Positions 25,692-34,827 of a DNA stretch of 64,000 nt are shown here, piece by piece (the stretch's first letter is position 1; every line of letters starts with the position of its first letter). The position numbers and the translations under genes are program-made. The notes below the pieces were generated by a model. That model was not told the origin of the DNA. It ran no database searches and saw nothing but the letters and a program-made list of their open reading frames with translations. The stretch is from Polaribacter sp. Q13. GTDB taxonomy: Bacteria > Bacteroidota > Bacteroidia > Flavobacteriales > Flavobacteriaceae. The stretch covers positions 1,942,001 through 2,006,000 of the forward strand of contig NZ_CP074436.1 in the NCBI RefSeq assembly GCF_016858305.2, read 5' to 3'.

Positions 25692-27209
25692 ATGAGATAC
25701 ACTATATACCTCTTCTTAATTATTATTGTTGCTTCTTTAGGTTCTTGTAGAAAAGATTTTGACACTACACCTAGTTTAGGAAAATTAGAATTCTCTAAAG
25801 ACACCGTTTTTTTAGATACCATATTTACAAATATTGGCTCTGCAACCTATAATCTAAAGGTTTACAACAGAGGAAAAAACGCAATCACCATTCCCGAAAT
25901 AAAATTAGAAAACGGAACAAGTTCTAACTACAGATTAAATGTAGATGGAATTCCTGGAAAAGATTTTAAAGACATCGATATTCTTGCCAAAGACAGTATT
26001 TTTATATTTGTAGAAACTACTATAAATGCTAGCAATGTTTTAAATCCGCTTTACACAGATAGAATTTTATTCGACTCAGGAAGTTCTCTACAAGATGTAG
26101 ACCTGGTTACTTTAGTGCAGGATGCTAATTTTATTTTTCCGGGTAAAGATGCCGTTACTATGAAAATTGATAGCCTAACTTTAAACGGAGAACCAACCAC
26201 TTTAAAAGGTCGTTTTTTAACGGACTCAGAGCTAACAATTACCAATATAAAACCTACTGTTATTTATGGTTTTGCTGCTGTACCCGCTAATAAAACATTA
26301 ACTATTGAAGCTGGAGCAAAAGTATATTTTCATGATAATTCTGGTTTAATTGTAGATGATAAAGCTACTTTAAAAGTAAACGGCACTTTAACTGAAAAAG
26401 TAGTTTTTGAAGGCGACCGCCTAGAACATGCTTTTAGTGAAACCGCCGGACAATGGGGTACTATTTGGATGCGTGCCGGAAGTAAAGACAACGAAATGAG
26501 CCATACCATTATTAAAAACGGAATAATAGGTATTTTGGTTGATAGTATCGGTACTCCTTCTACCCCAACTTTAAAACTACAAAACACAGAAATTTACAAT
26601 AATTCTAGCTATGGTATTTTAGGTAGAGAAGCAAATATTGAAGGAAACAATGTGGTAATTGGTGCTGCAGGACAAGTTTCTTTAGCAGCAACTATTGGAG
26701 GAACCTATAATTTTACGCATTCTACTTTTGCAAACTATTGGAACAGCGGTTTACGTCAACTACCTGCTGTTTTAGTGAACAACTTTTTTGTGTATTCGGA
26801 TGCAACCGGACAAGAAATTATTGAAACAAGAAATTTACATGCAGCAAATTTTACCAATTGTATTTTTGATGGAAACAATAATATAGAATTTATCTTAGAC
26901 AAAGTTGATGGAGGCGGAATCTTCAACTACAACGTTCGCAATTCTATGATTAAATTTACAGACTATAATGATAGTTATGCCGATAATTCCGAATTAGATT
27001 TTTCCAATTCTTTTTACCAAGACAATATTATAAATGGAAAAGCTCATTTTAGAGATACTCAAAACAGTGATTTTATTATTGGCGAAGTGTCTGATGCTAT
27101 TAACAAAGCAAAATCAACTGCTTTTTCTACAGATATTTTAGGGGTTGACAGAACAACAAACCCTGATATTGGAGCATATCAACATATTACTTTTGAAAAA
27201 GAAGAGTAA
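25692..27209 (+). CDS. Right-handed beta-helix lipoprotein
   Basis: A 505-residue surface or periplasmic lipoprotein (ASLGSC, about Cys 19). Residues about 30-150 form an Ig-like domain with GSATYNLKVYNRGKNAITI. From about 180 the sequence becomes a parallel beta-helix: KTLTIEAGAKVYFHDNSGLIV, GTLTEKVVFEGD and NTEIYNNSSYGILG, followed by IGAYQH at the end as in right-handed beta-helix (Pfam Beta_helix) proteins. No catalytic residues are obvious. I take the ATG beginning MRYTIYL because an upstream in-frame ATG lies inside repeat DNA and would block the signal peptide. Confidence 0.85.
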   Translation: MRYTIYLFLIIIVASLGSCRKDFDTTPSLGKLEFSKDTVFLDTIFTNIGSATYNLKVYNRGKNAITIPEIKLENGTSSNYRLNVDGIPGKDFKDIDILAKDSIFIFVETTINASNVLNPLYTDRILFDSGSSLQDVDLVTLVQDANFIFPGKDAVTMKIDSLTLNGEPTTLKGRFLTDSELTITNIKPTVIYGFAAVPANKTLTIEAGAKVYFHDNSGLIVDDKATLKVNGTLTEKVVFEGDRLEHAFSETAGQWGTIWMRAGSKDNEMSHTIIKNGIIGILVDSIGTPSTPTLKLQNTEIYNNSSYGILGREANIEGNNVVIGAAGQVSLAATIGGTYNFTHSTFANYWNSGLRQLPAVLVNNFFVYSDATGQEIIETRNLHAANFTNCIFDGNNNIEFILDKVDGGGIFNYNVRNSMIKFTDYNDSYADNSELDFSNSFYQDNIINGKAHFRDTQNSDFIIGEVSDAINKAKSTAFSTDILGVDRTTNPDIGAYQHITFEKEE

Positions 27210-27268
27210 TTTTCTTTTGACTAATAGACAAATAAATTGAAGCAAATTGCTTCTTTAAATTTTTACAA

Positions 27269-27949
27269 ATGAAAAATATAGTTATAACAGGAACCAGTAG
27301 AGGAATTGGTTTTGAACTAGCAAAACAATTTGCAGAAAACGGACACAATGTTTTAGCTTTATCTAGAAACACAAAACCACTTTCTGATTTCAATCATAAA
27401 AACATTACATTATTTTCTGTTGATTTATCTGTAAATTCAGATTTAAAAAAAGTAACAGATTATATTAAAAACAACTGGAAACAAGTTGATATTTTAATCA
27501 ATAATGCAGGTAAATTAATTAACAAACCTTTTACAGATTTATCTTCGGATGATTTTTTAGAAGTCTATAAAGTGAATGTTTTTGCTGTTGCAGAAATCAC
27601 TAAATTAATGATTCCTTTTATGCAAAAAGGAAGTCATGTAGTTACAATAAGCTCTATGGGTGGAATTCAAGGAAGTCTAAAATTTCCTGGATTAGCCGCA
27701 TATTCATCCGCCAAAGGCGCTGTAATTACTTTATCAGAATTATTAGCAGAAGAATATAAAGAACAACAAATAGCTTTTAATGTTTTAGCTTTAGGCGCTG
27801 TACAAACAGAAATGCTAGAAGAAGCTTTTCCTGGATATGAAGCTCCAACCACTGCTACAGAAATGGCAAATTATATTTTTGACTTCTCTTTAACAGGAAA
27901 TAAGTTTTATAACGGTAAAGTATTACAAGTTTCATCTACAAACCCGTAA
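27269..27949 (+). CDS. SDR family NAD(P)-dependent oxidoreductase
   Basis: A 226-residue classical short-chain dehydrogenase. The cofactor motif is TGTSRGIGFELA (residues 7-18), the NNAG motif follows at about residue 79, and the catalytic Ser and YxxxK are in TISSMGG and YSSAKGA. The product is unknown. It is followed 20 bp later by the sprT-like gene on the same strand. Confidence 0.9.
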   Translation: MKNIVITGTSRGIGFELAKQFAENGHNVLALSRNTKPLSDFNHKNITLFSVDLSVNSDLKKVTDYIKNNWKQVDILINNAGKLINKPFTDLSSDDFLEVYKVNVFAVAEITKLMIPFMQKGSHVVTISSMGGIQGSLKFPGLAAYSSAKGAVITLSELLAEEYKEQQIAFNVLALGAVQTEMLEEAFPGYEAPTTATEMANYIFDFSLTGNKFYNGKVLQVSSTNP

Positions 27950-27969
27950 GCACTAAGCAAAATTAAAAA

Positions 27970-28566
27970 TTGAATTCAAATTATCAAAATTTCGTTCCTT
28001 TAAAAGCAATTCCGTTTATAGAATTTCTAATAAACGAGCATTCTTTTACGCTAAAAATTGTAAATCAGAGAGAAACAAAACATGGTGATTTTAGACAATT
28101 ACCAGACGGAAGGTTTCAAATTACGGTAAATAATAATCTTAATAAATATCAGTTTTTACTAACGCTAGTGCACGAAATTGCCCATCATGTTACGCATCAA
28201 AAATTTGGACGCGTACAACCTCACGGTAAGGAATGGAAAATGGTTTTTCAGCATTTAATGTTGCCTTTTTTACGTCCAGAAATTTACCCCATGGAGATGC
28301 TACCTTTTTTAGCTAGGTATTTTAAAAACCCAAAAGCAAGTACAGATACTGATGCCGATTTATCTTTAGCCCTAAGAGGAAATGTAGCAGAAACTGGCAA
28401 ACATTTTATTTTTGATATTCCTTTTGGTAGTTTATTCGTCTTTAAAAACACGATCTACAAAAGAGGAAATAAACGTAGAACGCGTTATGAATGCATGAAT
28501 ATGAGTAACAAGAAAGTCTATTTATTCAATCAAAATGTAGAAATTGAATTTTATAAAAACGGTTAG
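27970..28566 (+). CDS. SprT-like zinc metalloprotease
   Basis: A 198-residue SprT-fold protein. The zinc-binding HExxH is LVHEIAHHVTH (about residues 60-70). The third ligand is probably His in QPHGKEWKMVF. The best start is TTG: the codon before it is in frame with a TAA two codons upstream, and no ATG precedes the conserved FVPLKAIPFIEFLI. SprT/Spartan-type proteins act on DNA-protein crosslinks in other organisms; for bacterial SprT the substrate is not settled. It probably shares a transcript with the upstream SDR gene. Confidence 0.82.
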   Translation: MNSNYQNFVPLKAIPFIEFLINEHSFTLKIVNQRETKHGDFRQLPDGRFQITVNNNLNKYQFLLTLVHEIAHHVTHQKFGRVQPHGKEWKMVFQHLMLPFLRPEIYPMEMLPFLARYFKNPKASTDTDADLSLALRGNVAETGKHFIFDIPFGSLFVFKNTIYKRGNKRRTRYECMNMSNKKVYLFNQNVEIEFYKNG

Positions 28567-28640
28567 CGTTTATTTACCTTAATAACATCACTTATAGAGT
28601 AATTCGTTTAACAAATTAGGTTATCTAACAAGTTATTTTT

Positions 28641-28732
28641 TTGTCAATCTGAATTTATTTCAGATTCTTATGAATATTGAATATAGATAGGTTAAGATAC
28701 TGAAACAAGTTCAGTATGACAATATTCAAAAC
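28641..28732. repeat. Intergenic inverted repeat of the TGTCA...TGACA type
   Basis: TTGTCAATCTGAATTTATTTC (28641-28661) and ACTGAAACAAGTTCAGTATGACAA (about 28699-28722) form imperfect inverted arms (about 12 of 15 paired). The word family TGTCATxCTGAACTTG is common in flavobacterial intergenic DNA. It separates two convergent genes, sprT-like and DUF389. Confidence 0.55.
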
Positions 28733-28753
28733 TTTTAGAAAGCTCCTTAAAGC

Positions 28754-30238
28754 TTATCTTTCTCTTTTGAGAAACAACGTATCTAAATCCATTTCTTTTT
28801 GCAACCAAGGACGTAATTTACTTTCTTTTATGTTAATAATGCTATCTGTTAACTTTAAGTTCCATTTAATAGTTGCCGTAGGAATAGTATCTATATTAAT
28901 AAAATCTTTTGAAAATAAAACTTTTGAAAATCCGATTTCTTCTATATCACTATATAGAATTTTTGCCTCTTTAGAAATTCTACTAAAAGCAATTGCATTT
29001 TTATCATTATGCAGTGCATCATTTTCAATCCTTGTATTTAAAGCAGAAATAGTTCCTTCTAATTGGATTATTTTGTTTTGAAGTTCTTCTATCTGTTTTT
29101 TACTTTCAATCAACTCTTCCTTTTTCTCTGTGTAAGCTGTTGTTATCAACTCAAAACTTTTAGTATCACTTCCTTTAATATTAATTTTCACTTCTTTTAA
29201 GCGATCATATCTTGGGTCATTAACCAAACTACTTTCTAACATATTTTTCTCCGCAGCACTTACTTCATTAAAGAAATTTAGCTTTAAAACCTTAGTATCT
29301 GAATCATAATCCTCCTCTATCAGTTGAAAATTTTCAATAGTCTTTACTTCATTCTTTACAAAGGTTTTTAACTGTGCATTTACTCTACTTTCTTCCAAAG
29401 CATGTAAAAATGTATACACTGCAGGAATCATAACAGCAATACCTACAACCGTTGCAACAGTGGCATACCGTTTTCTTCTTGCTGCATTTGCGTATTTATG
29501 CATAGGAAAACTCAACAACTTTAAGACTATAAAGGTTGCCAAAGCGATAAAAATAGTATTAATAGTAAACAAATATAAGGCACCAAAAGCGTACGTAAAC
29601 CCAACAACATCTCCAGAAAAACCTTTTGCCAAACCATAACCAGCAGTACACAATGGAGGCATTAAAGCAGTAGCAATTGCTACTCCAAAAATTACAGAAG
29701 CTACAGTTCCTTTTTTTGTTTTAGCAACCATTAAGGCCAAACCACCAAAAAAAGCTATCAGTACATCTCTAATATCTGGTTTTGTTCTGCCTAATAACTC
29801 TGAAGTATCTTCACTTAAAGGAAAAAAATAAAAGAATACAAATGACGCTAACAAGCTTAACACAATCATGGTAGTTAAACTTACTACTGATTTTTTAAAA
29901 ACATCAATATCATTAATAGCAAAGGCACTTCCAATACCTAAAATGGGGCCCATTAAAGGAGATATTAACATAGCTCCAATAACCACAGCAGTAGAATCTG
30001 CATTTAACCCAATAGAAGCCACAAAGACAGCAAAAATAAGAATCCAAGCAGTAGCCCCTTTAAAAGGAATATCTGCTTTAATAGCTTCCATGGTAGCTTC
30101 ATGGTCTGTATCGTGTCTAAAGTCTAAGAGTTCTATTAAATATCTTTTTATACTAGAGAGTAATCCCCTAGCTTCATCTTTCATTTCTTGCTTAGATTGA
30201 TCTACCTTTTCCTCAACTACCTTATTTTCTTCTTCCAT
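28754..30238 (-). CDS. DUF389 (TIGR00341-like) integral membrane protein
   Basis: A 494-residue protein with a polytopic domain of about 6-7 helices (residues about 50-290). It contains the family signature SIGLNADSTAVVIGAMLISPLMGPILGIG, here split by the membrane topology, and ALMPPLCTAGYGLA. A C-terminal coiled-coil region (SKKQIEELQNKIIQLEGTI) and a periplasmic-looking tail follow. The function of DUF389 proteins is unknown. I chose the ATG beginning MEEENKVVEE; a longer frame with MSVLNFCIF would start in the untranslated region. Confidence 0.9.
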   Translation of the reverse strand: MEEENKVVEEKVDQSKQEMKDEARGLLSSIKRYLIELLDFRHDTDHEATMEAIKADIPFKGATAWILIFAVFVASIGLNADSTAVVIGAMLISPLMGPILGIGSAFAINDIDVFKKSVVSLTTMIVLSLLASFVFFYFFPLSEDTSELLGRTKPDIRDVLIAFFGGLALMVAKTKKGTVASVIFGVAIATALMPPLCTAGYGLAKGFSGDVVGFTYAFGALYLFTINTIFIALATFIVLKLLSFPMHKYANAARRKRYATVATVVGIAVMIPAVYTFLHALEESRVNAQLKTFVKNEVKTIENFQLIEEDYDSDTKVLKLNFFNEVSAAEKNMLESSLVNDPRYDRLKEVKINIKGSDTKSFELITTAYTEKKEELIESKKQIEELQNKIIQLEGTISALNTRIENDALHNDKNAIAFSRISKEAKILYSDIEEIGFSKVLFSKDFINIDTIPTATIKWNLKLTDSIINIKESKLRPWLQKEMDLDTLFLKRER

Positions 30239-30323
30239 CAAAATTAAGTTTCTTTTTAACTTGGGAAAGATACAAAAATTTAAAACCGACAATTAAACAG
30301 CCTCTATTTTTTTTGCATAAAAA

Positions 30324-30347
30324 AAGCTTCACATTTCTGTGAAGCTT
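30324..30347 (-). terminator. Terminator after tRNA-Lys copy 2
   Basis: A 10-bp perfect stem (AAGCTTCACA / TGTGAAGCTT, loop TTTC) followed on the minus strand by a T run (30325-30318). It lies 12 bases after the 3' end of the tRNA. Confidence 0.8.
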
Positions 30348-30358
30348 CTAATTTAATG

Positions 30359-30431
30359 TGACCGGGCTGGGGCTCGAACCCAGGACCCTCTCCTTAAAAG
30401 GGAGATGCTCTACCAACTGAGCTACCAGGTC
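30359..30431 (-). tRNA. tRNA-Lys (anticodon TTT), distal copy
   Basis: A 73-nt cloverleaf: acceptor GACCTGG / CCCGGTC, D-arm GCTCAGTTGGTAGAGC, anticodon arm TCTCC-CTTTTAA-GGAGA with anticodon TTT, T-arm CTGGG-TTCGAGC-CCCAG, discriminator A. No CCA is encoded. Acceptor pair 5-68 is a U-C mismatch. The T-arm and anticodon arm are perfect. Confidence 0.95.
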
Positions 30432-30513
30432 ATTTATTTTATCTTAATGACTAAAAGATACGCTTAATTAAAATTCGAAAAACAACGCTTCTCGATGCAA
30501 TTACTTTAATAAA

Positions 30514-30539
30514 AAAACTTCACATATCTATGAAGTTTT
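30514..30539 (-). terminator. Terminator between the two tRNA-Lys genes
   Basis: A 9-bp stem (AAAACTTCA / TGAAGTTTT) with a T-rich minus-strand tail. It resembles the terminator after the other tRNA (both contain ACTTCACAT / TTCACAT words) and so belongs to a duplicated tRNA-terminator unit. Confidence 0.65.
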
Positions 30540-30548
30540 AAAATTTTG

Positions 30549-30621
30549 TGACCGGGCTGGGGCTCGAACCCAGGACCCTCTCCTTAAAAGGGAGATGCTC
30601 TACCAACTGAGCTACCAGGTC
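30549..30621 (-). tRNA. tRNA-Lys (anticodon TTT), proximal copy
   Basis: Identical in sequence to the copy 190 bp away, including the U5-C68 acceptor mismatch. It begins 56 bp after the MlaF gene stop on the same strand, so it may be read from either its own promoter or the mlaE-mlaF transcript. Confidence 0.95.
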
Positions 30622-30676
30622 GTTTATTTCCTTTTAAGCGGCTGCAAAGATATACTTTAAATTAAATAAAACAAAT

Positions 30677-31450
30677 CTATTTATATTTTTTTTCATTTAA
30701 ATATGCTTCTCTAACTTTCTTAAATAAATTAGAAGAATACACAAAACTCACAACAGCTTCATTATCAGTTTTAAATATATCTTCATTAGTACCTTCCCAA
30801 GCTTTTCTACCTTCTTTTAAAAAAATTATTTTTTCTCCAATTTCCATTACAGAATTCATATCATGCGTATTAATTACGGTTGTAATTTTATATTCATCTG
30901 TAATTTCTTGAATTAAATTATCTATCACAATTGCAGTTCTAGGATCTAAACCAGAATTTGGTTCGTCACAAAACAAATATTTTGGGTTCATTACAATAGC
31001 TCTTGCAATGGCAACCCTTTTTTGCATTCCTCCAGAAAGCTCTGCTGGTAACTTTTTATTTGAATTTTGTAAATTAACTCTATCTAAAACAAAATTTACA
31101 CGATCTAACATCTCCACATTAGATTGATTAGTAAACATTTTTAAAGGAAACATTACATTCTCTTGTACCGTTTGAGAATCGAATAATGCACTTCCTTGAA
31201 AAACCATACCAATTTCTTGTCTCCATTGCTGTTTTTCTTTTTCTGTAAATTTTGTATTTATTCTACCATCAAAAGAAATAGTACCATCTTCTGGGGTATG
31301 CAAACCTATTAAAGATTTTATAAACACCGTCTTACCAGAACCACTTTCACCAATAATTAAACTAGTTTCGCCAGGAAGAAAAGTAGCAGAAATACCTTTT
31401 AATATTTTTGCTTCTCCAAAACCTTTATGTAAATTATTTACTTCTATCAT
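30677..31450 (-). CDS. mlaF: ABC transporter ATP-binding protein, MlaF-like
   Basis: A 257-residue ATPase of the Mla (Ttg2A) lipid-transport family, which moves phospholipids between inner and outer membrane. Walker A is GESGSGKT (about 35-42). The Q-loop is MVFQGSALFDSQTV, an MlaF-typical sequence. The signature is LSGGMQKRVAIARAI, and Walker B is LFCDEPNSGLD. Its start follows the permease gene stop by 3 bp. MlaD and the other Mla parts are not adjacent. Confidence 0.92.
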   Translation of the reverse strand: MIEVNNLHKGFGEAKILKGISATFLPGETSLIIGESGSGKTVFIKSLIGLHTPEDGTISFDGRINTKFTEKEKQQWRQEIGMVFQGSALFDSQTVQENVMFPLKMFTNQSNVEMLDRVNFVLDRVNLQNSNKKLPAELSGGMQKRVAIARAIVMNPKYLFCDEPNSGLDPRTAIVIDNLIQEITDEYKITTVINTHDMNSVMEIGEKIIFLKEGRKAWEGTNEDIFKTDNEAVVSFVYSSNLFKKVREAYLNEKKYK

Positions 31451-31453
31451 TTT

Positions 31454-32194
31454 TTAGGTTAAAAGCATTTGAGTTAAAAAATAATTTGCTATTACAATTA
31501 AAATAGTCGTCCAAACCACAGCTTGTGTACTTGCTTTACCTACAGCTATAGATCCTCCTTTTACATAATACCCATGATAAGAAGGTACTGTAGCAATTAA
31601 AAAGGCAAAAACTAACGTTTTAATAATTGCATAGGTTAATAAAAAAGGATCAAAATCTGTTTGAATTCCTTCTATATAACTTGCACCAGAAAAAAGCCCC
31701 GATAAAACCCCAGTAACCCATCCTCCTAAAATACCTAAAAACATCCCTAATGATATTAAAAAAGGATAAAAGAAAACAGTAGCAATAACTTTAGGTAAAA
31801 CTAAATGACTTAATGCATTAATTCCCATAACTTCTAAAGCATCAATTTGTTCTGTAACACGCATTGTACCTATACTAGATGTTATATAAGACCCAACTTT
31901 ACCTGCTAAGATAATTGAACAAAAAGTAGGCGCAAATTCTAAAATAATTGAACGTTTAGCGGCAAAACCGATTAAAGATTCCGGAATAAAAGGATTGTCT
32001 AAATTTAAAGCAGTTTGCAATGCAATTACACCTCCAATAAAAAAGGAAATAAACATAATAATCCCTAAAGATTTTAAGCCTAATTCGTCAATCTCTTTTA
32101 CCAAAGCTTCATAAAAAACTTTTCCTTTTTGTGGTCTTTTAAAAACACGACCTAACATGAGAAAATATTTACCAATATGTTCTAGGTAACCCAT
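31454..32194 (-). CDS. mlaE: MlaE family lipid ABC permease
   Basis: A 246-residue inner-membrane permease of the MlaE family, with about five or six hydrophobic segments. It contains the family motif GKVGSYITSSIGTMRVTEQIDALEVMGI, here spanning residues about 101-128. It pairs with the ATPase downstream and, with MlaD, would form the lipid-transport core. It is the first gene of its operon and is divergent from the phosphatase gene. Confidence 0.93.
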   Translation of the reverse strand: MGYLEHIGKYFLMLGRVFKRPQKGKVFYEALVKEIDELGLKSLGIIMFISFFIGGVIALQTALNLDNPFIPESLIGFAAKRSIILEFAPTFCSIILAGKVGSYITSSIGTMRVTEQIDALEVMGINALSHLVLPKVIATVFFYPFLISLGMFLGILGGWVTGVLSGLFSGASYIEGIQTDFDPFLLTYAIIKTLVFAFLIATVPSYHGYYVKGGSIAVGKASTQAVVWTTILIVIANYFLTQMLLT

Positions 32195-32245
32195 TCATTT
32201 TAATTTTGTGCTAAAGTATTAAATTATCATTAATAGTCTGTTAAA

Positions 32246-32279
32246 TTGACAAAATCAAACCAAAAAATAATTACTTTTG
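32246..32279 (+). promoter_or_regulatory. Predicted promoter of the PafA-type phosphatase gene
   Basis: TTG (32246-32248), 23 bases, TACTTTTG (32272-32279) is a consensus -7 box with a long but allowed spacer, 23 bases before the ATG. Confidence 0.5.
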
Positions 32280-32302
32280 GTCTATAATTTATATCTGTAC
32301 TT

Positions 32303-33943
32303 ATGAAATTTAAATATCTTTTTAGTTTTCTATGCTTATTTCTTTTTTTAGGAAACAATAAAATATTAGCACAAAACAAACAACCAAAATTAGTTGTAGG
32401 TGTTGTTATTGACCAAATGAGATACGATTACTTAACTCGGTTTTCTGATAGATTTGGAAAAGACGGATTTAATAGAATCCTAAAAAATGGGTTTTCATTA
32501 GAAAACGCTCATTATAATTATATACCAACCTATACAGCTGTTGGACACACTTCTATTTATACCGGAACAACGCCAAGTGAACACGGAATTATTTCTAACA
32601 ATTGGTATGACAAATATTTAAAAAAATCTATTTACTGTGTAGATGATTCTTCTTATGAAACCGTTGGAAACAATGGAAAATATGGGCAAAAATCACCTAA
32701 GAGACTTTTTACATCAACCATAACAGACCAGTTACACTTGGCTCAAAACATGCATGGAAAAACAATTGGAGTTTCAATAAAAGATCGGTCTGCAATTTTA
32801 CCTGCAGGTCATTCTGCAAATGCTGCTTATTGGTATGATGGTGGTAATTTTAATACCTGGGTTACCAGTACTTTTTATATGAATAAATTACCAAAATGGG
32901 TTAAAGATTTTAATGCAAACAACAAGGCAGATACATACCTTAATACTCCTTGGAAAACATTATACGATATAAAAACATATACCAATAGTAGAGCTGACGA
33001 TAATATCTTTGAAGGAAAACTTAAAGGACAAAAAACTCCAACTTTTCCGAAAGACCTAAAAGCATTACGATCTAAAAACGGAAATTTCGATTTAATAAAA
33101 ACTGTACCTGCGGGTAATACATTTACTGCAGACTTTGCTAAAGCAGCAATTATAGGTGAAAAATTAGGTAAAAGCCTATACACAGACTTCTTAGCTGTAA
33201 GTTTTTCTCCAACAGATTATGTTGGTCATAAATATGGCGTTTCTGCCATAGAAACAGAAGACACTTATTTACGTTTAGACAAAGATTTAGCAGATTTACT
33301 ACTGTTTTTAGACCAACAAGTTGGAAAAGATAATTATACATTATTTTTAACGGCAGATCATGCAGCTGTTCACACACCAGCTTATTTACAATCTTTAAAA
33401 ATTCCTGCTCATTATTTAAATATTAAAAAGTTTAAAGAATTTATTTTAGAAACTACTAAAAAGTATTTTAATTCTGTAGATTTAATTGAAAACGTTTCTA
33501 ATTATCAAATATTTCTAAACAAAGAAAAAATAGAATCTTTAGGTTTAGAAGTAAACACTGTAGCTCAAAAATTAGCAGATGAAGTCCTTAATTTTGATGG
33601 AATTTACAAAGCAGTAACTGCAAGAACTTTACAAACAACACATTTCTCTTCAGGTATTTTAAATTCACTACAAAATGGTTATAATCAAAAATTATCTGGA
33701 GATGTTTTAATGATTCCTTATCCTGCTACTTTAACCGGAGGCAAAACAGGCACAAGCCATGGTTCTGGTTATTCTTATGATACCCATGTACCAATTATTT
33801 TCTATGGTAATGGTATCAAACAAGGGGTATCATCTAAAAGATATAATATTACAGATATTGCACCAACTATTGCAAACTTATTAAAGATTGAAGCTCCAAA
33901 CGGAACAAGTGGTGTTGTTATTGATGAAGTTTTAGAAAAGTAA
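32303..33943 (+). CDS. pafA: Alkaline phosphatase PafA family
   Basis: A 546-residue secreted phosphatase of the PafA type (alkaline phosphatase superfamily), which releases phosphate from a wide range of monoesters. It has a signal peptide (cleavage about ILAQ, residue 24). The first metal ligand is D37 in VVIDQMRYDY. The Thr nucleophile is T78 in YTAVGHTS. An Asn follows in SNNWYD (N99/N100). The K and R of SIKDRSAILPAG match the phosphate-binding K162/R164 pair known from Elizabethkingia PafA. Late metal ligands appear in SPTDYVGHKYG, TADHAAVH and GSGYSYDTHVP. Phosphate scavenging fits a marine bacterium; no Pho box was identified. Confidence 0.93.
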   Translation: MKFKYLFSFLCLFLFLGNNKILAQNKQPKLVVGVVIDQMRYDYLTRFSDRFGKDGFNRILKNGFSLENAHYNYIPTYTAVGHTSIYTGTTPSEHGIISNNWYDKYLKKSIYCVDDSSYETVGNNGKYGQKSPKRLFTSTITDQLHLAQNMHGKTIGVSIKDRSAILPAGHSANAAYWYDGGNFNTWVTSTFYMNKLPKWVKDFNANNKADTYLNTPWKTLYDIKTYTNSRADDNIFEGKLKGQKTPTFPKDLKALRSKNGNFDLIKTVPAGNTFTADFAKAAIIGEKLGKSLYTDFLAVSFSPTDYVGHKYGVSAIETEDTYLRLDKDLADLLLFLDQQVGKDNYTLFLTADHAAVHTPAYLQSLKIPAHYLNIKKFKEFILETTKKYFNSVDLIENVSNYQIFLNKEKIESLGLEVNTVAQKLADEVLNFDGIYKAVTARTLQTTHFSSGILNSLQNGYNQKLSGDVLMIPYPATLTGGKTGTSHGSGYSYDTHVPIIFYGNGIKQGVSSKRYNITDIAPTIANLLKIEAPNGTSGVVIDEVLEK

Positions 33944-34005
33944 ATAGCACATTTTACTTGGTTAAAAGATTATTTTAGACTCCTATTTCTGGAAAATAAA
34001 ACTAC

Positions 34006-34042
34006 AAAAGCAACCCCAAAATAAATTTTGGGGGTTGCTTTT
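34006..34042. terminator. Bidirectional terminator
   Basis: A 12-bp stem (AAAAGCAACCCC / GGGGTTGCTTTT) with further A-T pairs towards the loop. It lies between the convergent pafA and prsW-like genes, and its A/T flanks serve both strands. Confidence 0.85.
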
Positions 34043-34045
34043 TAA

Positions 34046-34720
34046 TTATACTTTAAAAACAGAACTGTTTTGGTGTTTTTTTATCGCTTTTCTAGAAAGC
34101 ACAATTCCTAATATTAAAGAAATAAAGGCTCCTATAGAAATCCCTGGAATAAAGTTGATAAACAGAAAAAAATCATAAGCCCCATGAAAAAGTACTGCAA
34201 AGAACAACCCTGCTAAATTTAAAGCTATTCTATTTTTAGAAAACTTAGCTTTCCCCATAAAATAACCCATTAAAATTGCAAAAGTAGCATGTGCCGGTAC
34301 CGCCGTAAAAGCCCGTATAACACCTGTAGAAACCCCATGTTGAAAAACATATAATACGTTTTCTAACGTGGCAAATCCCATAGAAACCATAACAGCATAT
34401 ACAATACCATCAAAAGGCTCATTATATTCTTTATTTCTTTGTGCAAAATATTTTACAATTACATACTTAGAAAACTCTTCAACAAAAGCAACCACTATAA
34501 AGGCTTTTATAAACTGTTGAAAAATATTTGTAACCTCTGTTATAGGAAATAATTTATCAGCAAACCCACCAAGAATTACAGTTATTAAAACACTTGCAGT
34601 TGCGCCTAAAAGAAAATTCTTAAATAAAAAAGGAATCGGTTCTTTTTCAAACTTATCTTTAAAATAAATATAAAGTATAATAACCGTAGCAGGAGCAATA
34701 GCAAGAAGAAGTAAATGCAT
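34046..34720 (-). CDS. PrsW family intramembrane metalloprotease
   Basis: A 224-residue polytopic protein (about seven helices) of the PrsW/CAAX-protease-like superfamily. The active-site motifs are VEEFSKY (EExxK, about residues 81-85), PAHATFA and FHGAYDF, the latter two giving the His residues. In Bacillus PrsW cuts an anti-sigma factor; the substrate here is unknown and no anti-sigma gene is nearby. Confidence 0.9.
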   Translation of the reverse strand: MHLLLLAIAPATVIILYIYFKDKFEKEPIPFLFKNFLLGATASVLITVILGGFADKLFPITEVTNIFQQFIKAFIVVAFVEEFSKYVIVKYFAQRNKEYNEPFDGIVYAVMVSMGFATLENVLYVFQHGVSTGVIRAFTAVPAHATFAILMGYFMGKAKFSKNRIALNLAGLFFAVLFHGAYDFFLFINFIPGISIGAFISLILGIVLSRKAIKKHQNSSVFKV

Positions 34721-34745
34721 TAGAAAATATAACTAGATTTTTATA

Positions 34746-34803
34746 AAAAACGTAAAGATTAGTATAAATTAGGCTTAAACTTCTTTTATAACTTTACGTT
34801 TTT
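34746..34803 (-). terminator. Long-loop terminator of ctlX
   Basis: A 12-bp perfect stem (AAAAACGTAAAG / CTTTACGTTTTT) with a 34-base loop and a minus-strand T run. It starts 24 bases after the ctlX stop. The large loop lowers confidence. Confidence 0.6.
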
Positions 34804-34827
34804 CTTATTTCTTTTTAAAAATTAATA

